A stretch of 64,000 nucleotides of DNA from Verrucomicrobiota bacterium (GCA_017309115.1 JAFLEF010000006.1:146993-210992), one strand, 5' to 3'; shown: positions 44,351 to 52,565, counted from the stretch's first letter. Made by a program: numbers and translations. The notes: generated by a model not told the origin, from the letters alone.

Positions 44351-45727
44351 TCACGCCGGCAAAGTCCACACCACCCGGCCGCCGACCACGGTGTGCGTTA
44401 CCCGACCGCGCATCCTCCAACCATGGAACGGATTGTTCACCGACTTGCTCGCCGTCTCGGTGCGCAGGGAGGTCCATTCCGCATCCGGATCAAACACCGT
44501 CACATCGCCCACCCCGCCCACCTCGAGCCGTCCCCGCCCATCCTGAAACCGCAGCAGTCGCGCGGGCTCAGTGGTCAGCTTGGCCACCACCTTCGACAAA
44601 CTCAGCCGCCCGGTGTGGTACAGGGCCATCAGGGACAGCGCGAACTCGGTCTCCAAGCCCACAATGCCAAAGGGCGCATAATCGAACTCCACTTCCTTCT
44701 CCGACTTCGAATGCGGAGCGTGGTCGCTGCTGATGATCGCCAGGGTGCCATCCACCAAGCCTTCGAGAATCGCCGCCCGGTCCGTCGCCGATCGCAACGG
44801 CGGGTTCATCTTAAAGTCGGTGTGATAGGACGGCCACTCCGGCAAGGTCTGGCCCGCCATGAACCGCTGGGCCCATTCGGCACCATCCTCCTTCCAAAAC
44901 GCTTCGCTCCCGGCAATGCAGGCATCCGTCAGCGTGAAATGATGCGGACACGCCTCACCCGAGATCGGCACTTTCCGACTCAACGCTTCCCGCAACAACC
45001 GGACGCTGCCCGCCGAACTCAGGTGCTGACAGTGGATCGGCGTGCCCGTTTGTTCCGCCAACAGGATGTTCCGGGCCACAATCACTTCCTCGCCCGCTGC
45101 CGGCCAGCCCGCCAGACCCAGCATGGTGGAGTAGCGGCCTTCGTGCATCACCCCCTTGGTAACCAGCCCGTAATCCTGACAGTGGTCCATGACGGGCAAT
45201 TGGAACATCCGGGCATACTCACAGGCCCGCCGCATCAGTTCGTTGTTCTGAATGCAATGCCCGTCGTCGGTTAGCGCCACCACGCCGGCCTTGAAGAGCG
45301 AACCGATTGGCGCGAGTTCCTCCCCAGCGATGCCTTTGGTCAGCGCTCCGGTAATCTCCACCCGAACGTCCGCCTTTCCGGCCCGATCCTGAATCAGCGC
45401 CACCGTCCCGGCGTTGTCGATGGCGGGTGAGGTATTCGGCATGCACACCACGGTGGTGAAGCCGCCTCGCGCCGCACACTGGGCTCCGCTGAGAATGTCT
45501 TCCTTTTTGGTCTGCCCGGGTTCCCGGAAATGGACATGCAGATCAATCAGCCCCGGCACCACCACCTTGCCGACCACCGACAGCACCGGGATCCCGGCGG
45601 GCGCCTGGGCGGCCACTCCGGGCCCCACGGCGGCCACCCGGCCCTCGAGAACCAGGACATCGGCAATCTGATCCATCCCGGAAGCGGGGTTAACGACACG
45701 ACCGCCGGTCAGCAGCAATGAACTCAT
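44351..45727 (-). CDS. pyrC: Dihydroorotase, class I (PyrC)
   Basis: A 458-residue amidohydrolase that closes carbamoyl-aspartate to dihydroorotate in pyrimidine synthesis. The metal site begins DLHVHFREPGQTKKED (His64, His66), with the substrate Arg68 alongside, and NTSPAIDN follows. MDHCQD and HCQHLSSAGSV supply further metal histidines, and SSDHAPHS holds the catalytic Asp. The N-terminal strand SSLLLTGGRVVNP and C-terminal VVGGRVVW close the small beta domain. No aspartate carbamoyltransferase gene (often adjacent) is in the window. Confidence 0.93.
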   Translation of the reverse strand: MSSLLLTGGRVVNPASGMDQIADVLVLEGRVAAVGPGVAAQAPAGIPVLSVVGKVVVPGLIDLHVHFREPGQTKKEDILSGAQCAARGGFTTVVCMPNTSPAIDNAGTVALIQDRAGKADVRVEITGALTKGIAGEELAPIGSLFKAGVVALTDDGHCIQNNELMRRACEYARMFQLPVMDHCQDYGLVTKGVMHEGRYSTMLGLAGWPAAGEEVIVARNILLAEQTGTPIHCQHLSSAGSVRLLREALSRKVPISGEACPHHFTLTDACIAGSEAFWKEDGAEWAQRFMAGQTLPEWPSYHTDFKMNPPLRSATDRAAILEGLVDGTLAIISSDHAPHSKSEKEVEFDYAPFGIVGLETEFALSLMALYHTGRLSLSKVVAKLTTEPARLLRFQDGRGRLEVGGVGDVTVFDPDAEWTSLRTETASKSVNNPFHGWRMRGRVTHTVVGGRVVWTLPA

Positions 45728-45779
45728 CCGGCCGGCACGCTAGGGCGGCGCCGCCAATCGGGGAAGCCGGAACAAAGCT

Positions 45780-46012
45780 CGGAGAAGCTGAGCTGAGAGC
45801 TCTCAGCTCTCAGCTGCCTTCCCGCTTACCCGCCTTTACGAATTGAGCGTGGGTGGTCCTGGGGCAGACCACCAACATCCAGTCCACCTTGCTGCGCCGG
45901 CGGACTGGTGACGACCCAGCGGTCCATTCCTACCTTACCCCTTACCGCTTACCCCTTACCGCTTACCCCTTACCGGCTTTACCTCTCAGCTCTCAGCTCT
46001 CAGCTCTCAGCT
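45780..46012. repeat. Simple tandem repeats in the gap 45728-46218
   Basis: The gap before tRNA-Gly has no gene. It contains heptamer runs of TCAGCTC type at about 45786-45814 and 45982-46012, and a 16-bp-period run of CTTACCCCTTACCGCT at 45931-45976. Similar TCAGCTC words occur upstream of rho. They have no spacers, so this is not a CRISPR array. Confidence 0.75.
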
Positions 46013-46218
46013 TCCCTGGCCCCGATAGGGCGAAGCTTCCGCTGAGCCATTCCCCTGTGGAGTCCAACGCCAATCTCAGCCGCCAAACACCCCACCCAAC
46101 CAGCGTTCCTTACCTCTTCCCCCTTACCCTTTACCTTCTGTCAGCAAAAATTCCCCCGCGCCGAAGCCTTGCATCGTTCCCGAAAAATCGCTTTCCTCTC
46201 TTTGTCGCTGCTGCGATC

Positions 46219-46292
46219 GCGGGCGTAGCTCAATGGTAGAGCGCTAGTCTTCCAAACTAGTTACGAGGGTTCGATTCCCTTCGCCCGCTCCA
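46219..46292 (+). tRNA. tRNA-Gly (anticodon TCC)
   Basis: A 74-nt cloverleaf with encoded CCA: acceptor GCGGGCG / CGCCCGC, anticodon loop with TCC flanked by CTAGT / ACTAG stem pairs, and T-loop GTTCGATTC. It marks the left boundary of the accessory region; a tyrosine recombinase gene follows after 62 bp, the usual position for an element integrated in a tRNA 3' end. Confidence 0.95.
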
Positions 46293-46325
46293 ATCACCAC
46301 GCCTCTCCGGCGGTAGAGACTGGAC

Positions 46326-46388
46326 ATTCCGAACAAATTCCGAACAGTCCGGGCGTGAATCCGAAGGTTCCGCGGGGAATTCCGAACA
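46326..46388 (+). repeat. Three ATTCCGAACA repeats at the integrase start
   Basis: The 10-mer ATTCCGAACA occurs at 46326-46335, 46337-46346 and 46379-46388, the first two 11 bp apart. This small cluster overlaps the integrase start. Such short direct repeats next to an integrase gene can be arm-type binding sites or operator sites; that role is inferred. Confidence 0.5.
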
Positions 46389-47581
46389 ATCCCGAAGCTG
46401 GGTTGAGCTTTCCTCATGTCGTGACTCGTCGCCATGGAACTGCGACCATCTATCAGTATCAGCGCACTAAAGGCGGGGTAGAGTACACGGAATTCAAGTT
46501 GGCCGCTTTCGATTCCGCAGGTCGGCGCTCGTTTCGTTCCTTTTCAAACTTTAACGAGGCCCTGAAGGAAGCTGAGGCAAGGCTTGCTGCCCTTGGTCAA
46601 GGCTTGGTGGAAGTTACGACCCTCCACGGCCCCACTCGCCTCGATTACCTGAACGCTATTGGACTCCTCCCCCTCGGCCGGACCCTGACGGACGCGGTAA
46701 ACGCGTTGCTCCGCGAACACACCAAACCCAAGGCCGATCCTATCCGGGTATCGGACCTCGTGGCCGCATTTCTGCATGCTAAAGAAGGACGCACTCGTTC
46801 CGGCCGACCGGCATCGGACGCTTACCGCCGAGATCTGGAGTGGCGCCTCTCGCGGTTCGTCGAAACGTTTCAGATGGATATTTCGGACGTTTCCCCGCGC
46901 CAGATTGAAGATTGGATCGAAAAGGTAGCCCCCGGTCCGGTCAACGCCTGGAACATGGTCCGCTTACTCCGAACTCTATTTCGCTGGGCCCAAAAGCGAG
47001 GGCACCTGCCCTCCGGCCCTCTTCCCACTGACTCCCTTGATATCCACAAACCAGTCTCGACGGAGGCGCCCGGAATCCTGACCCCCGCGCAACTCAAGAC
47101 CCTTCTAGCGTCACTCACCCCGAGTATGGTTCCCTACGGTGCCTTGGCAGCGTTCGCGGGGCTCCGCCAAGCGGAAATCCAGAGACTGGATTGGTCCGAA
47201 ATTTCCTTCGATCGGGGGCATATCGAAGTGACCGCCGCCAAAGCGAAGACGGCGGGCAGACGTTTGGTTCCATTATTGCCCGTCTTACGCACTTGGCTAG
47301 AACCCTATCGGGCGACAGGACCCGTGTGCGACCTGTCCAATGTGGCCAAGCCCCTCCTCAAGGCAGCCAAGGCCGCTGGCATCGCCTGGAAACGGAACGC
47401 CCTTCGCCATTCGTACATATCCTACCGGGTAGCCGCGTTGCAGGACGTATCTCGTGTCGCCCTGGAGGCCGGGAATTCACCTGCCATGATTTTTAAGCAC
47501 TACCGCGAACTCGTGACGCCCGAAACCGCCGCAGCTTGGTTCGATGTCCAACCATCGACCAAATCGAAAAACGCGAAATAG
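46355..47581 (+). CDS. Tyrosine recombinase / integrase
   Basis: A 408-residue phage-type integrase. The N-terminal half is a DNA-binding/SAM-like domain (TLTDAVNALLREH, RVSDLVAAFLHAKEGR). The catalytic domain shows the first Arg in AFAGLRQAEIQRL (Arg271), NALRHSYISYR with Arg351 and His352, a Gly-Asn-Ser box and the nucleophile Tyr383 in FKHYREL. The first His of HxLRHS is Asn here, a common variant. It starts at GTG 46355, 62 bp after tRNA-Gly, and reads away from it. It is the likely mover of the accessory region. Confidence 0.92.
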   Translation: MNPKVPRGIPNNPEAGLSFPHVVTRRHGTATIYQYQRTKGGVEYTEFKLAAFDSAGRRSFRSFSNFNEALKEAEARLAALGQGLVEVTTLHGPTRLDYLNAIGLLPLGRTLTDAVNALLREHTKPKADPIRVSDLVAAFLHAKEGRTRSGRPASDAYRRDLEWRLSRFVETFQMDISDVSPRQIEDWIEKVAPGPVNAWNMVRLLRTLFRWAQKRGHLPSGPLPTDSLDIHKPVSTEAPGILTPAQLKTLLASLTPSMVPYGALAAFAGLRQAEIQRLDWSEISFDRGHIEVTAAKAKTAGRRLVPLLPVLRTWLEPYRATGPVCDLSNVAKPLLKAAKAAGIAWKRNALRHSYISYRVAALQDVSRVALEAGNSPAMIFKHYRELVTPETAAAWFDVQPSTKSKNAK

Positions 47582-47644
47582 TTCGTTCGTACGGATCTAT
47601 TGTTTCCGTCCGGCGAATCGCCGTAGACAGAGAAGGCCGGGTGT

Positions 47645-47840
47645 GGTGTGGAGAGTGAAAGAACCTCCGAGCACACCCCTGGTTGACCGGAACAGCACTC
47701 CGAGGAGGGCGAGGCGTTGGGTTTTCAGTCAGAAGTAGGCAAGCTTTCCTGTACGCGGGTAGGGATCGTAGCCGAGATGCAGTCCCTGACGCCAAAGCGT
47801 CTCTTCTGGCACCTCGAGTGGTTGGCGTGTCGAGTTCACC
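47645..47840 (+). repeat. Dispersed repeat, copy A
   Basis: Starts GTGTGGAGAGTGAAAGAACC and ends near GAGTTCACC. The core also occurs at 49280-49432 and 56716-56916, with stretches of 20-50 identical bases to the latter. It lies in the 540-bp gap 47582-48123 behind the integrase, which holds no gene I accept; the ORFs overlapping it are artefacts of the repeat. Confidence 0.85.
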
Positions 47841-48091
47841 TTCTCCCGCTACGGGTTCAATTTTTGACCGACGATTTACGAAGGAGTCGAATGCTGAGCT
47901 GAGGCTGGACGGCATTATCGCGCCATCGGTGGCGGGGATTATGGGAATACGGGCCGCGGTCAGGGGCAATGTTCCGGGCCTGGTGCTCGCATGGGAGCGA
48001 GTCTGATTTCCTTCCCTTTCCCCTCACCAACCGGTCCTGAAAGAGACCGAATATCTTAGATTTTTCGTGCCCTTATGGGCCGTTTTGTTTT

Positions 48092-48116
48092 GTTAAACAG
48101 AACAATTCGGTTAAAC
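48092..48116 (+). promoter_or_regulatory. Repeated GTTAAAC at the start of a small gene
   Basis: GTTAAAC occurs at 48092-48098 and 48110-48116, 18 bp apart, 8-30 bp before the small gene at 48127. It resembles a regulator binding site or promoter. No matching regulator is proven; the XRE protein of the downstream operon is one candidate. Confidence 0.4.
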
Positions 48117-48126
48117 TCTTGGCGTG

Positions 48127-48348
48127 ATGAAAAACGAAACATACGCGATGATTGAGAACCTAACTAAAGCCAGCCAGACGGCCGGTCTCCTGATCGGTGA
48201 TTTGAGAGCGGCCGGACGATTCAAAGGCGCCCTAGTCGGGATGTTGGTGCTCGATCTTATCGACGAGGCCGCAATGCTCGAAAAGAGCATCGCTCGACTA
48301 CTGAGTGCCGTGGAAAAGGACGCCGGGGAGACCGCCCCTCCCCGATAA
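48127..48348 (+). CDS. Small hypothetical protein in the island
   Basis: A 73-residue helical protein not recognised (MKNETYAMIENLTKASQTAG, then LKDLRAAG-like and EKSIARLLSAVEKD helices). The double start GTG-ATG at 48124/48127 leaves 73 or 74 residues. Acidic/basic spacing suggests a helical bundle. A short direct repeat (CCCTCACC..CCGGTCCTGAAAG) flanks it on both sides, at about 48021-48043 and 48353-48377. Confidence 0.5.
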   Translation: MKNETYAMIENLTKASQTAGLLIGDLRAAGRFKGALVGMLVLDLIDEAAMLEKSIARLLSAVEKDAGETAPPR

Positions 48349-48583
48349 TCTCCCCTCACCAAAACCGGTCCTGAAAGGGGCCGCCTTTTGTGCTATTCTC
48401 AGTCTACGGTAAGAATACCCGAGGTATGGGTTCCTGTGCGTTCTGTCCGACTTCCCATTGGAATGCTTAGGACTATCTGATTCCGCGAGGCCGGCCACAT
48501 CCTGGCAGGCTTCCTGAAACGTTTTCTCGCCGGGACCCCAAGGACGTGATCCAAGGCTCTGATCGCTTGCTCCTATTAGGGCC

Positions 48584-48958
48584 ATGAAAAAGCCAAAACT
48601 GAATATTCCGCGGCGGGGAGCGCCCAAGGGGAACCGCAACGCGGCAAAGGAAACAACGCGGGTGATGATGGGGGCGCGGGTGTCGCCGGCGACCTTGGAA
48701 CATTTACGGGCGCTGGCGGCGGAGCCTGGGAGCGGCGGCCTCGGATCGGTGCTGGACCGAGTGGTCGCGGGGTTGGCGCCGCGGGAGAAATCTACGGGGG
48801 CGGGCGTGTCACCTAATTACCTGCGCGAGCTGTCCATGTACGTTTTGGACGCGCATCCGAGAGACTGGAAGATCCGAGAGGTGGCGAAGGCTCTGACGGG
48901 AGCCGCAGAGAGTCTGGAGCGAGCGGCGTGTTTAGGGAACCAGACAAATGAGAATTAA
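48584..48958 (+). CDS. Small hypothetical protein with RGAPKGNRNA motif
   Basis: A 124-residue protein with a basic start (KKPKLNIPRRGAPKGNRNAAK), a motif common at the N-terminus of small phage and mobile-element proteins that contact DNA. The region VSPATLEHLRALAAEPGSGGLGSVLDRVV could be a ribbon-helix-helix-like segment, but it is not proven. The gene lies alone between two repeat copies and starts with ATG 48584. Confidence 0.55.
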   Translation: MKKPKLNIPRRGAPKGNRNAAKETTRVMMGARVSPATLEHLRALAAEPGSGGLGSVLDRVVAGLAPREKSTGAGVSPNYLRELSMYVLDAHPRDWKIREVAKALTGAAESLERAACLGNQTNEN

Positions 48959-49195
48959 ATTCATCCTCGTGAACAAAGAAACGCCATCACCGCCACGCCA
49001 CGGCGTAGTACTGTCTCACCGCCCCCGCCCGTAGACCAGGCTCACCTCCAAGGGCGGCCGCTCTTGGCTCTTGGAGTCTCGAAAGTCCGCCACTAAATCG
49101 GCACCAGCTGTCCCGGGTGCCGAGCTTGGCTCTTTGGCGAAACGCGAGTTCCAGACTCCACGTAGGCCGCGCCATAACTGGATGGGCGTTCTGAC

Positions 49196-49432
49196 TTGCC
49201 AAGATTGACGGCCAAGAACCCGGGATGCTCAATGATCCAAGAATAGTTTAGGCCGTCGCATCCCTGTCCTAGGACGAACCGGGTATGGAGAGTGCAAGAA
49301 CTAATGAACCTTCAACCGCACCCCCGGTTGATCGGGACAGCGCCCCGAGGCGGGCAAGGCGTTGGGGTGTTCAGTCAGAGGTAGGCGGGCTTTCCTGTAC
49401 TCGAGCAGGGTTCGTAGCCGAGAAGCCGGTTT
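49196..49432 (+). repeat. Dispersed repeat, copy B
   Basis: Begins TTGCCAAGATTGACGGCC and continues through TTTAGGCCGTCGCATCCCTG and GGCAAGGCGTTGGGGTGTTC to GTTCGTAGCCGAGAAG. It matches copy C at 56630-56916 in the same orientation. It lies in the 690-bp gap 48959-49644, which has no gene, and sits just upstream of the seven-gene operon. Confidence 0.85.
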
Positions 49433-49644
49433 GAAAATCCACCGCTGGCTCCGATGGGCCTTGGCTAGCGGCTCGCTCCAAACCCATTACCTGCCCGCAG
49501 CTCGGCTCGGCCTCACAAGCCGCTCCGAAAGAAGCCGAAGCATCGGTCCTTCATGGAACTAGGATGCTTTTGTCACCGACCAAAGCCCGACAACTCGAGT
49601 GCCGGGCCTATTGTCTGTCAGTATTTCTGGGTTCCGGGCATGGC

Positions 49645-49672
49645 TTGACACATGGTAAGATATTCGTACATT
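49645..49672 (+). promoter_or_regulatory. Candidate sigma-70 promoter of the seven-gene operon
   Basis: A perfect -35 TTGACA (49645-49650), a 16-bp spacer and a -10-like TACATT (49667-49672). Transcription would begin at or within a few bases of the ATG at 49679, giving a leaderless message. No Shine-Dalgarno sequence is visible in front of 49679, consistent with this. Confidence 0.45.
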
Positions 49673-49678
49673 CACTTC

Positions 49679-49984
49679 ATGACGACCGTGGATGCTAACG
49701 CGGTGGAAGCGGCGCTCCGGGGAGGGGTGGAGTATCTGCTTCGCGGCAAGAAACCCGCAACTTGGACGCAGAACACCATTCTCACCAAGGATCTTGGATT
49801 AGATTCCGAGGACGGTGTGGAACTGGCTTGCTTCCTGTCCGAATCACTGGGCGTAGAAATCCCCGACATAGTGAATCCCCTGATTGGTGCCGAAAAGGGC
49901 CAGTGTCACCATCGCACCCTCGGAGAAGTGACGGCGCTGATATTAGAGCTATGCATGAAACCGGCAGGAGGGCGATTGTCATGA
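49679..49984 (+). CDS. Acyl-carrier-protein-like protein, first gene of the hypermodification operon
   Basis: A 101-residue protein (from ATG 49679; an ATG at 49652 lies inside the promoter). It resembles acyl carrier proteins around the prosthetic-group helix: DLGLDSEDGVELACFLSESLGVEIPD, broken here as DLGLDSEDGVEL (Ser43) and LGVEIPD; compare the ACP consensus DLGxDSxDxVEL. Ser43 could carry phosphopantetheine. Its stop overlaps the XRE start (ATGA at 49981). Its presence at the head of a nucleotide-modification operon is unexpected; it might carry an acyl or aminoacyl group for the modification, or belong to a regulatory module. No ketosynthase or phosphopantetheinyl transferase is adjacent. 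Confidence 0.7.
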   Translation: MTTVDANAVEAALRGGVEYLLRGKKPATWTQNTILTKDLGLDSEDGVELACFLSESLGVEIPDIVNPLIGAEKGQCHHRTLGEVTALILELCMKPAGGRLS

Positions 49985-50316
49985 GCACCACAACCGATTC
50001 CTTGGCAGACCGGCTCCGAGCGGGCCGCGAGATGGCCGGGTTGTCCCAAGGGCAGGTGGCTGCGTTGCTCAAGTTGCATCGACCGGCAGTCAGCGAAATC
50101 GAAGCAGGGCGTCGGAAGGTTTCCGCCGAGGAGCTTGCGCGGCTCGCAGAGATCTATGGGGTGACCGCCGAGTGGCTGCTCGGGAAATCCCACCAGACCG
50201 AGGACCCGATGGTGGAACTGGCGGCCCGAGAACTATCCAAGCTCGGCCGGGACGACTTGGACCGAGTGATGGGATTGTTGAAGACGCTGCGGCGCAGCAA
50301 AGGGGATGATAAATGA
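49981..50316 (+). CDS. XRE-family transcriptional regulator (helix-turn-helix)
   Basis: A 111-residue regulator with an N-terminal HTH (LRAGREMAGLSQGQVAALLKLHRPAVSEIEAGRRKV) and a short C-terminal helix-rich region. The protein is the typical partner of an ImmA/IrrE protease, which in phage and mobile-element systems (ImmR-ImmA of ICEBs1, for example) cleaves the regulator after DNA damage or cell-cell signalling. It overlaps the genes on both sides by 4 bp (ATGA). Confidence 0.88.
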   Translation: MSTTTDSLADRLRAGREMAGLSQGQVAALLKLHRPAVSEIEAGRRKVSAEELARLAEIYGVTAEWLLGKSHQTEDPMVELAARELSKLGRDDLDRVMGLLKTLRRSKGDDK

Positions 50317-51164
50317 GCTGCGTCCTTGAGGGCCGTGAAGCCTTGAGGGGCGCGCTGGAGCTTCGGCGGCGGCTAGGCATCCCCAGAGAGCGACCGCTCA
50401 ATGTGCTGGATGCCGCTGACCGCTTGGGGCTGCGGGTCCAGTTGGCAGATATCGCAACCTGCGAAGGTATGTTCTCCGCGGACTCCAAAGTCATCCTCCT
50501 CAATCATCGGCGACCCGCCGGTCGACGGGCTTTCACCTGCGGGCACGAACTCGGGCATTGGCATTTTGGCCACGGTGCCTCCTGTGACATGCTCGAATTT
50601 GACCGTCCCGACCAGGAAAAACCAGAAGAGCGGTTGGTAAACGGATTCGCCGGATTTTTCCTGATGCCGAAGCGAGCAGTCGAAGAGGCGTTGGCGCGTC
50701 GAGGTTGGCGCCCGGAGTCACTGACACCGGACCAGACGTACATTGTCGCCGGTCAGATGGGCGTGGGTTACCTGACTCTGATCCTGCACCTTTGCTGGTC
50801 GCTGCAAATGATCTCGCGTTTGCAAGCCGATGAATTGGCATTGCGCTCACCCAGAAGCCTTCGCGAGCAACTTGCCGGGCCGGATGTCGGACCCAATTTG
50901 ATCGTTGCCGACGAAGCTTGGGATGAGCTTCCCATCGATCTTGAGGTGGGTGATTATACGTTGCTGCCAAAAGATGCCGAGCCCTCAGGGTCGCAGCTTC
51001 AGCCGATTAGGGGGCACCGCGGGATGATACTTTTTCGGGCCGCGCGGCCTGGCATCTCGAATGTTCGGACATCCACGTGGACCCGGTTTGTCCGCGTCAG
51101 CCGACGCGAGTTCACCGGGTGGGCCAAATACCGTCATTTCCAAGACCCAGACGATGAAACCTAA
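50313..51164 (+). CDS. ImmA/IrrE-family metalloprotease
   Basis: A 283-residue protein with the zinc metalloprotease motif CGHELGHWHFG (His78, Glu79, His82) and the third-ligand region PEERLVNGFAGFFLMP (Glu105/Glu106). The fold is the IrrE/ImmA type that cleaves an XRE repressor. The C-terminal 110 residues (LREQLAGPDVGPNLIV onward) are an additional domain of unknown function. With the XRE gene next door it forms a putative inducible switch. Its end overlaps the next gene by 11 bp. Confidence 0.9.
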   Translation: MSCVLEGREALRGALELRRRLGIPRERPLNVLDAADRLGLRVQLADIATCEGMFSADSKVILLNHRRPAGRRAFTCGHELGHWHFGHGASCDMLEFDRPDQEKPEERLVNGFAGFFLMPKRAVEEALARRGWRPESLTPDQTYIVAGQMGVGYLTLILHLCWSLQMISRLQADELALRSPRSLREQLAGPDVGPNLIVADEAWDELPIDLEVGDYTLLPKDAEPSGSQLQPIRGHRGMILFRAARPGISNVRTSTWTRFVRVSRREFTGWAKYRHFQDPDDET

Positions 51165-51972
51165 ACTGTTCCAGCACGAAAACCTGACATGCGCTTGGGC
51201 GCAGGCCTTTGTCAGTGTGTTCGACCACCCGCGCCATGGCCCCTTGGTAGTGAACGTCTCCGGTTTCACTAGCGAGTCGCCGGAAGAAAATGCGTCCTTG
51301 GCGGCCACACTCGATGAGATCCTGCGTGCCCAAGAACGACCGGTCACCATCCGGCAGACCGCCATGACCATTTTTCCCTTCGACACATGGGAGCGACGTG
51401 GCCGGCCTGCGGTTGTCCCACTGTCCGAATACTATCTCCAGCACATGTTGCCGCGCCTTAAAGCCCGTAATCATAAGAACAGTCGGGGAACATATTTCCA
51501 AAGAATGGTATCATTTACTGGCGTAAACGGCAAGACCCCCGGCGATTCCCCGATCAAGACGGTGAACCAACTGGAGCACATTGTTCGGATTTGGAACAAC
51601 CACCGGGCGAAAGGCGGGAGCGAGCGAGAGAGCGCCCTTCAAGTCGGGATTTTTGATCCGGCCAAAGACCACACCGGTTCTCCCTTGCAAGGCTTTCCTT
51701 GCCTACAGCAAGTGGGCTTTAGTGTCGACGCCGAAGACAAACTCACGGTGATTGGTTTCTACCCGAGCCAGTATCTGGTGGACCGCGCATATGGCAATTA
51801 CCGGGGCCTTTGCCACCTCGGTGTATTCATGGCCAGGGAGATGAGGTTGCGATTCGGAGGGCTATCATGTTTCGTCGCCCATCCGTTGCCAGGAAGCGTT
51901 CCCAAACGCGAGTTGCATGAACTCTACCGCCAAGCTCGCGCACTGGTGGCAGAAACAGAGGTTAGCGCATGA
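51154..51972 (+). CDS. Divergent thymidylate-synthase-fold protein
   Basis: A 272-residue protein with the C-terminal half of a thymidylate synthase fold: a Cys in FPCLQQVGFSVDAEDKL (Cys183, the nucleophile position), then FYPSQYLVDRAYGNYRGLCHLGVFMAREM, where the usual RSxD...GLPxN is degraded to PSQY...AYGN. The Ser and Asn are kept, but the phosphate-binding Arg and the Asp are missing, so it is unlikely to be a normal thymidylate synthase. It may bind or act on a pyrimidine nucleotide differently or partner with the canonical homologue 1.6 kb downstream. The ATG at 51154 overlaps the ImmA-like stop; the in-frame ATG at 51061 is the alternative. Confidence 0.75.
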   Translation: MKPKLFQHENLTCAWAQAFVSVFDHPRHGPLVVNVSGFTSESPEENASLAATLDEILRAQERPVTIRQTAMTIFPFDTWERRGRPAVVPLSEYYLQHMLPRLKARNHKNSRGTYFQRMVSFTGVNGKTPGDSPIKTVNQLEHIVRIWNNHRAKGGSERESALQVGIFDPAKDHTGSPLQGFPCLQQVGFSVDAEDKLTVIGFYPSQYLVDRAYGNYRGLCHLGVFMAREMRLRFGGLSCFVAHPLPGSVPKRELHELYRQARALVAETEVSA

Positions 51973-52565
51973 GAATCGGGCGATTGATTGTGTTTGAGGG
52001 AGCCGATGGATGCGGCAAGACCACGCTCTCGAAGGGGTTGGCTGAGCGACTTCAACTTCGGGGCGAAAGAGTGGAATGGAATTCTTTTCCAGGGCGAGAA
52101 GCCGGCACCTTGGGAGAGTTGGTCTACCGCCTCCATCACCAGCCTGAACAACTCGGAGTGCGCGGTATCACGCCGCTAAGTTTGCAAGCGATGCATATCG
52201 CTGCTCATCTAGACACGATCTCTCGTCGCCTCCGTCCGGCGTTGGAATCGGGAATTTCGGTCGTGCTTGACCGCTTTTGGTGGTCCACATGGGCCTACGG
52301 TGTTGCCGATAGTATAGATCCAGCGAACCTGGATGCGCTCATCGAAGTCGAACGTCGGCTCTGGCAACCGATCCAACCTGCCGTAGTTTTTGTCGTCCGC
52401 CGGCAAGTTCCCCTTCGTCCCGAGCAATCCGGAAAGTGGACTGTCCTAAATTCGGCCTATGAACGGCTTGGGGCGCGTGAGCATCTGTTTCACCGTGTAG
52501 TAGAGATCTGGAATGAAGGCTCGATTGAAGAATCGGTTGCCAAAATCGAGGTGGCGCTTTCATGA
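51969..52565 (+). CDS. Thymidylate-kinase-like P-loop nucleotide kinase
   Basis: A 198-residue P-loop kinase similar to dTMP kinase: FEGADGCGKTTLSKGLA (Walker A, residues 11-18), the DR motif in VVLDRFWWSTWAYGV, and a C-terminal helix with an ExGS-type end. The loops around the base (FPGREAGTLGE) resemble dTMP kinases (FPRE-type). It likely phosphorylates a dTMP analogue such as 5-hydroxymethyl-dUMP. Starts at ATG 51969, overlapping the previous stop (ATGA), and its own stop overlaps the next start (ATGA at 52562). Confidence 0.88.
   Translation: MRIGRLIVFEGADGCGKTTLSKGLAERLQLRGERVEWNSFPGREAGTLGELVYRLHHQPEQLGVRGITPLSLQAMHIAAHLDTISRRLRPALESGISVVLDRFWWSTWAYGVADSIDPANLDALIEVERRLWQPIQPAVVFVVRRQVPLRPEQSGKWTVLNSAYERLGAREHLFHRVVEIWNEGSIEESVAKIEVALS

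Noticed and set aside
45780-46012. Possible CRISPR array
   Set aside because: The repeats are contiguous with no unique spacers and no cas genes are nearby.
47683-48006. ORFs of 60-110 residues within the dispersed repeats (similar ones at 49362 and 56717)
   Set aside because: They follow the repeat, differ in frame between copies, and show no family or start signals.
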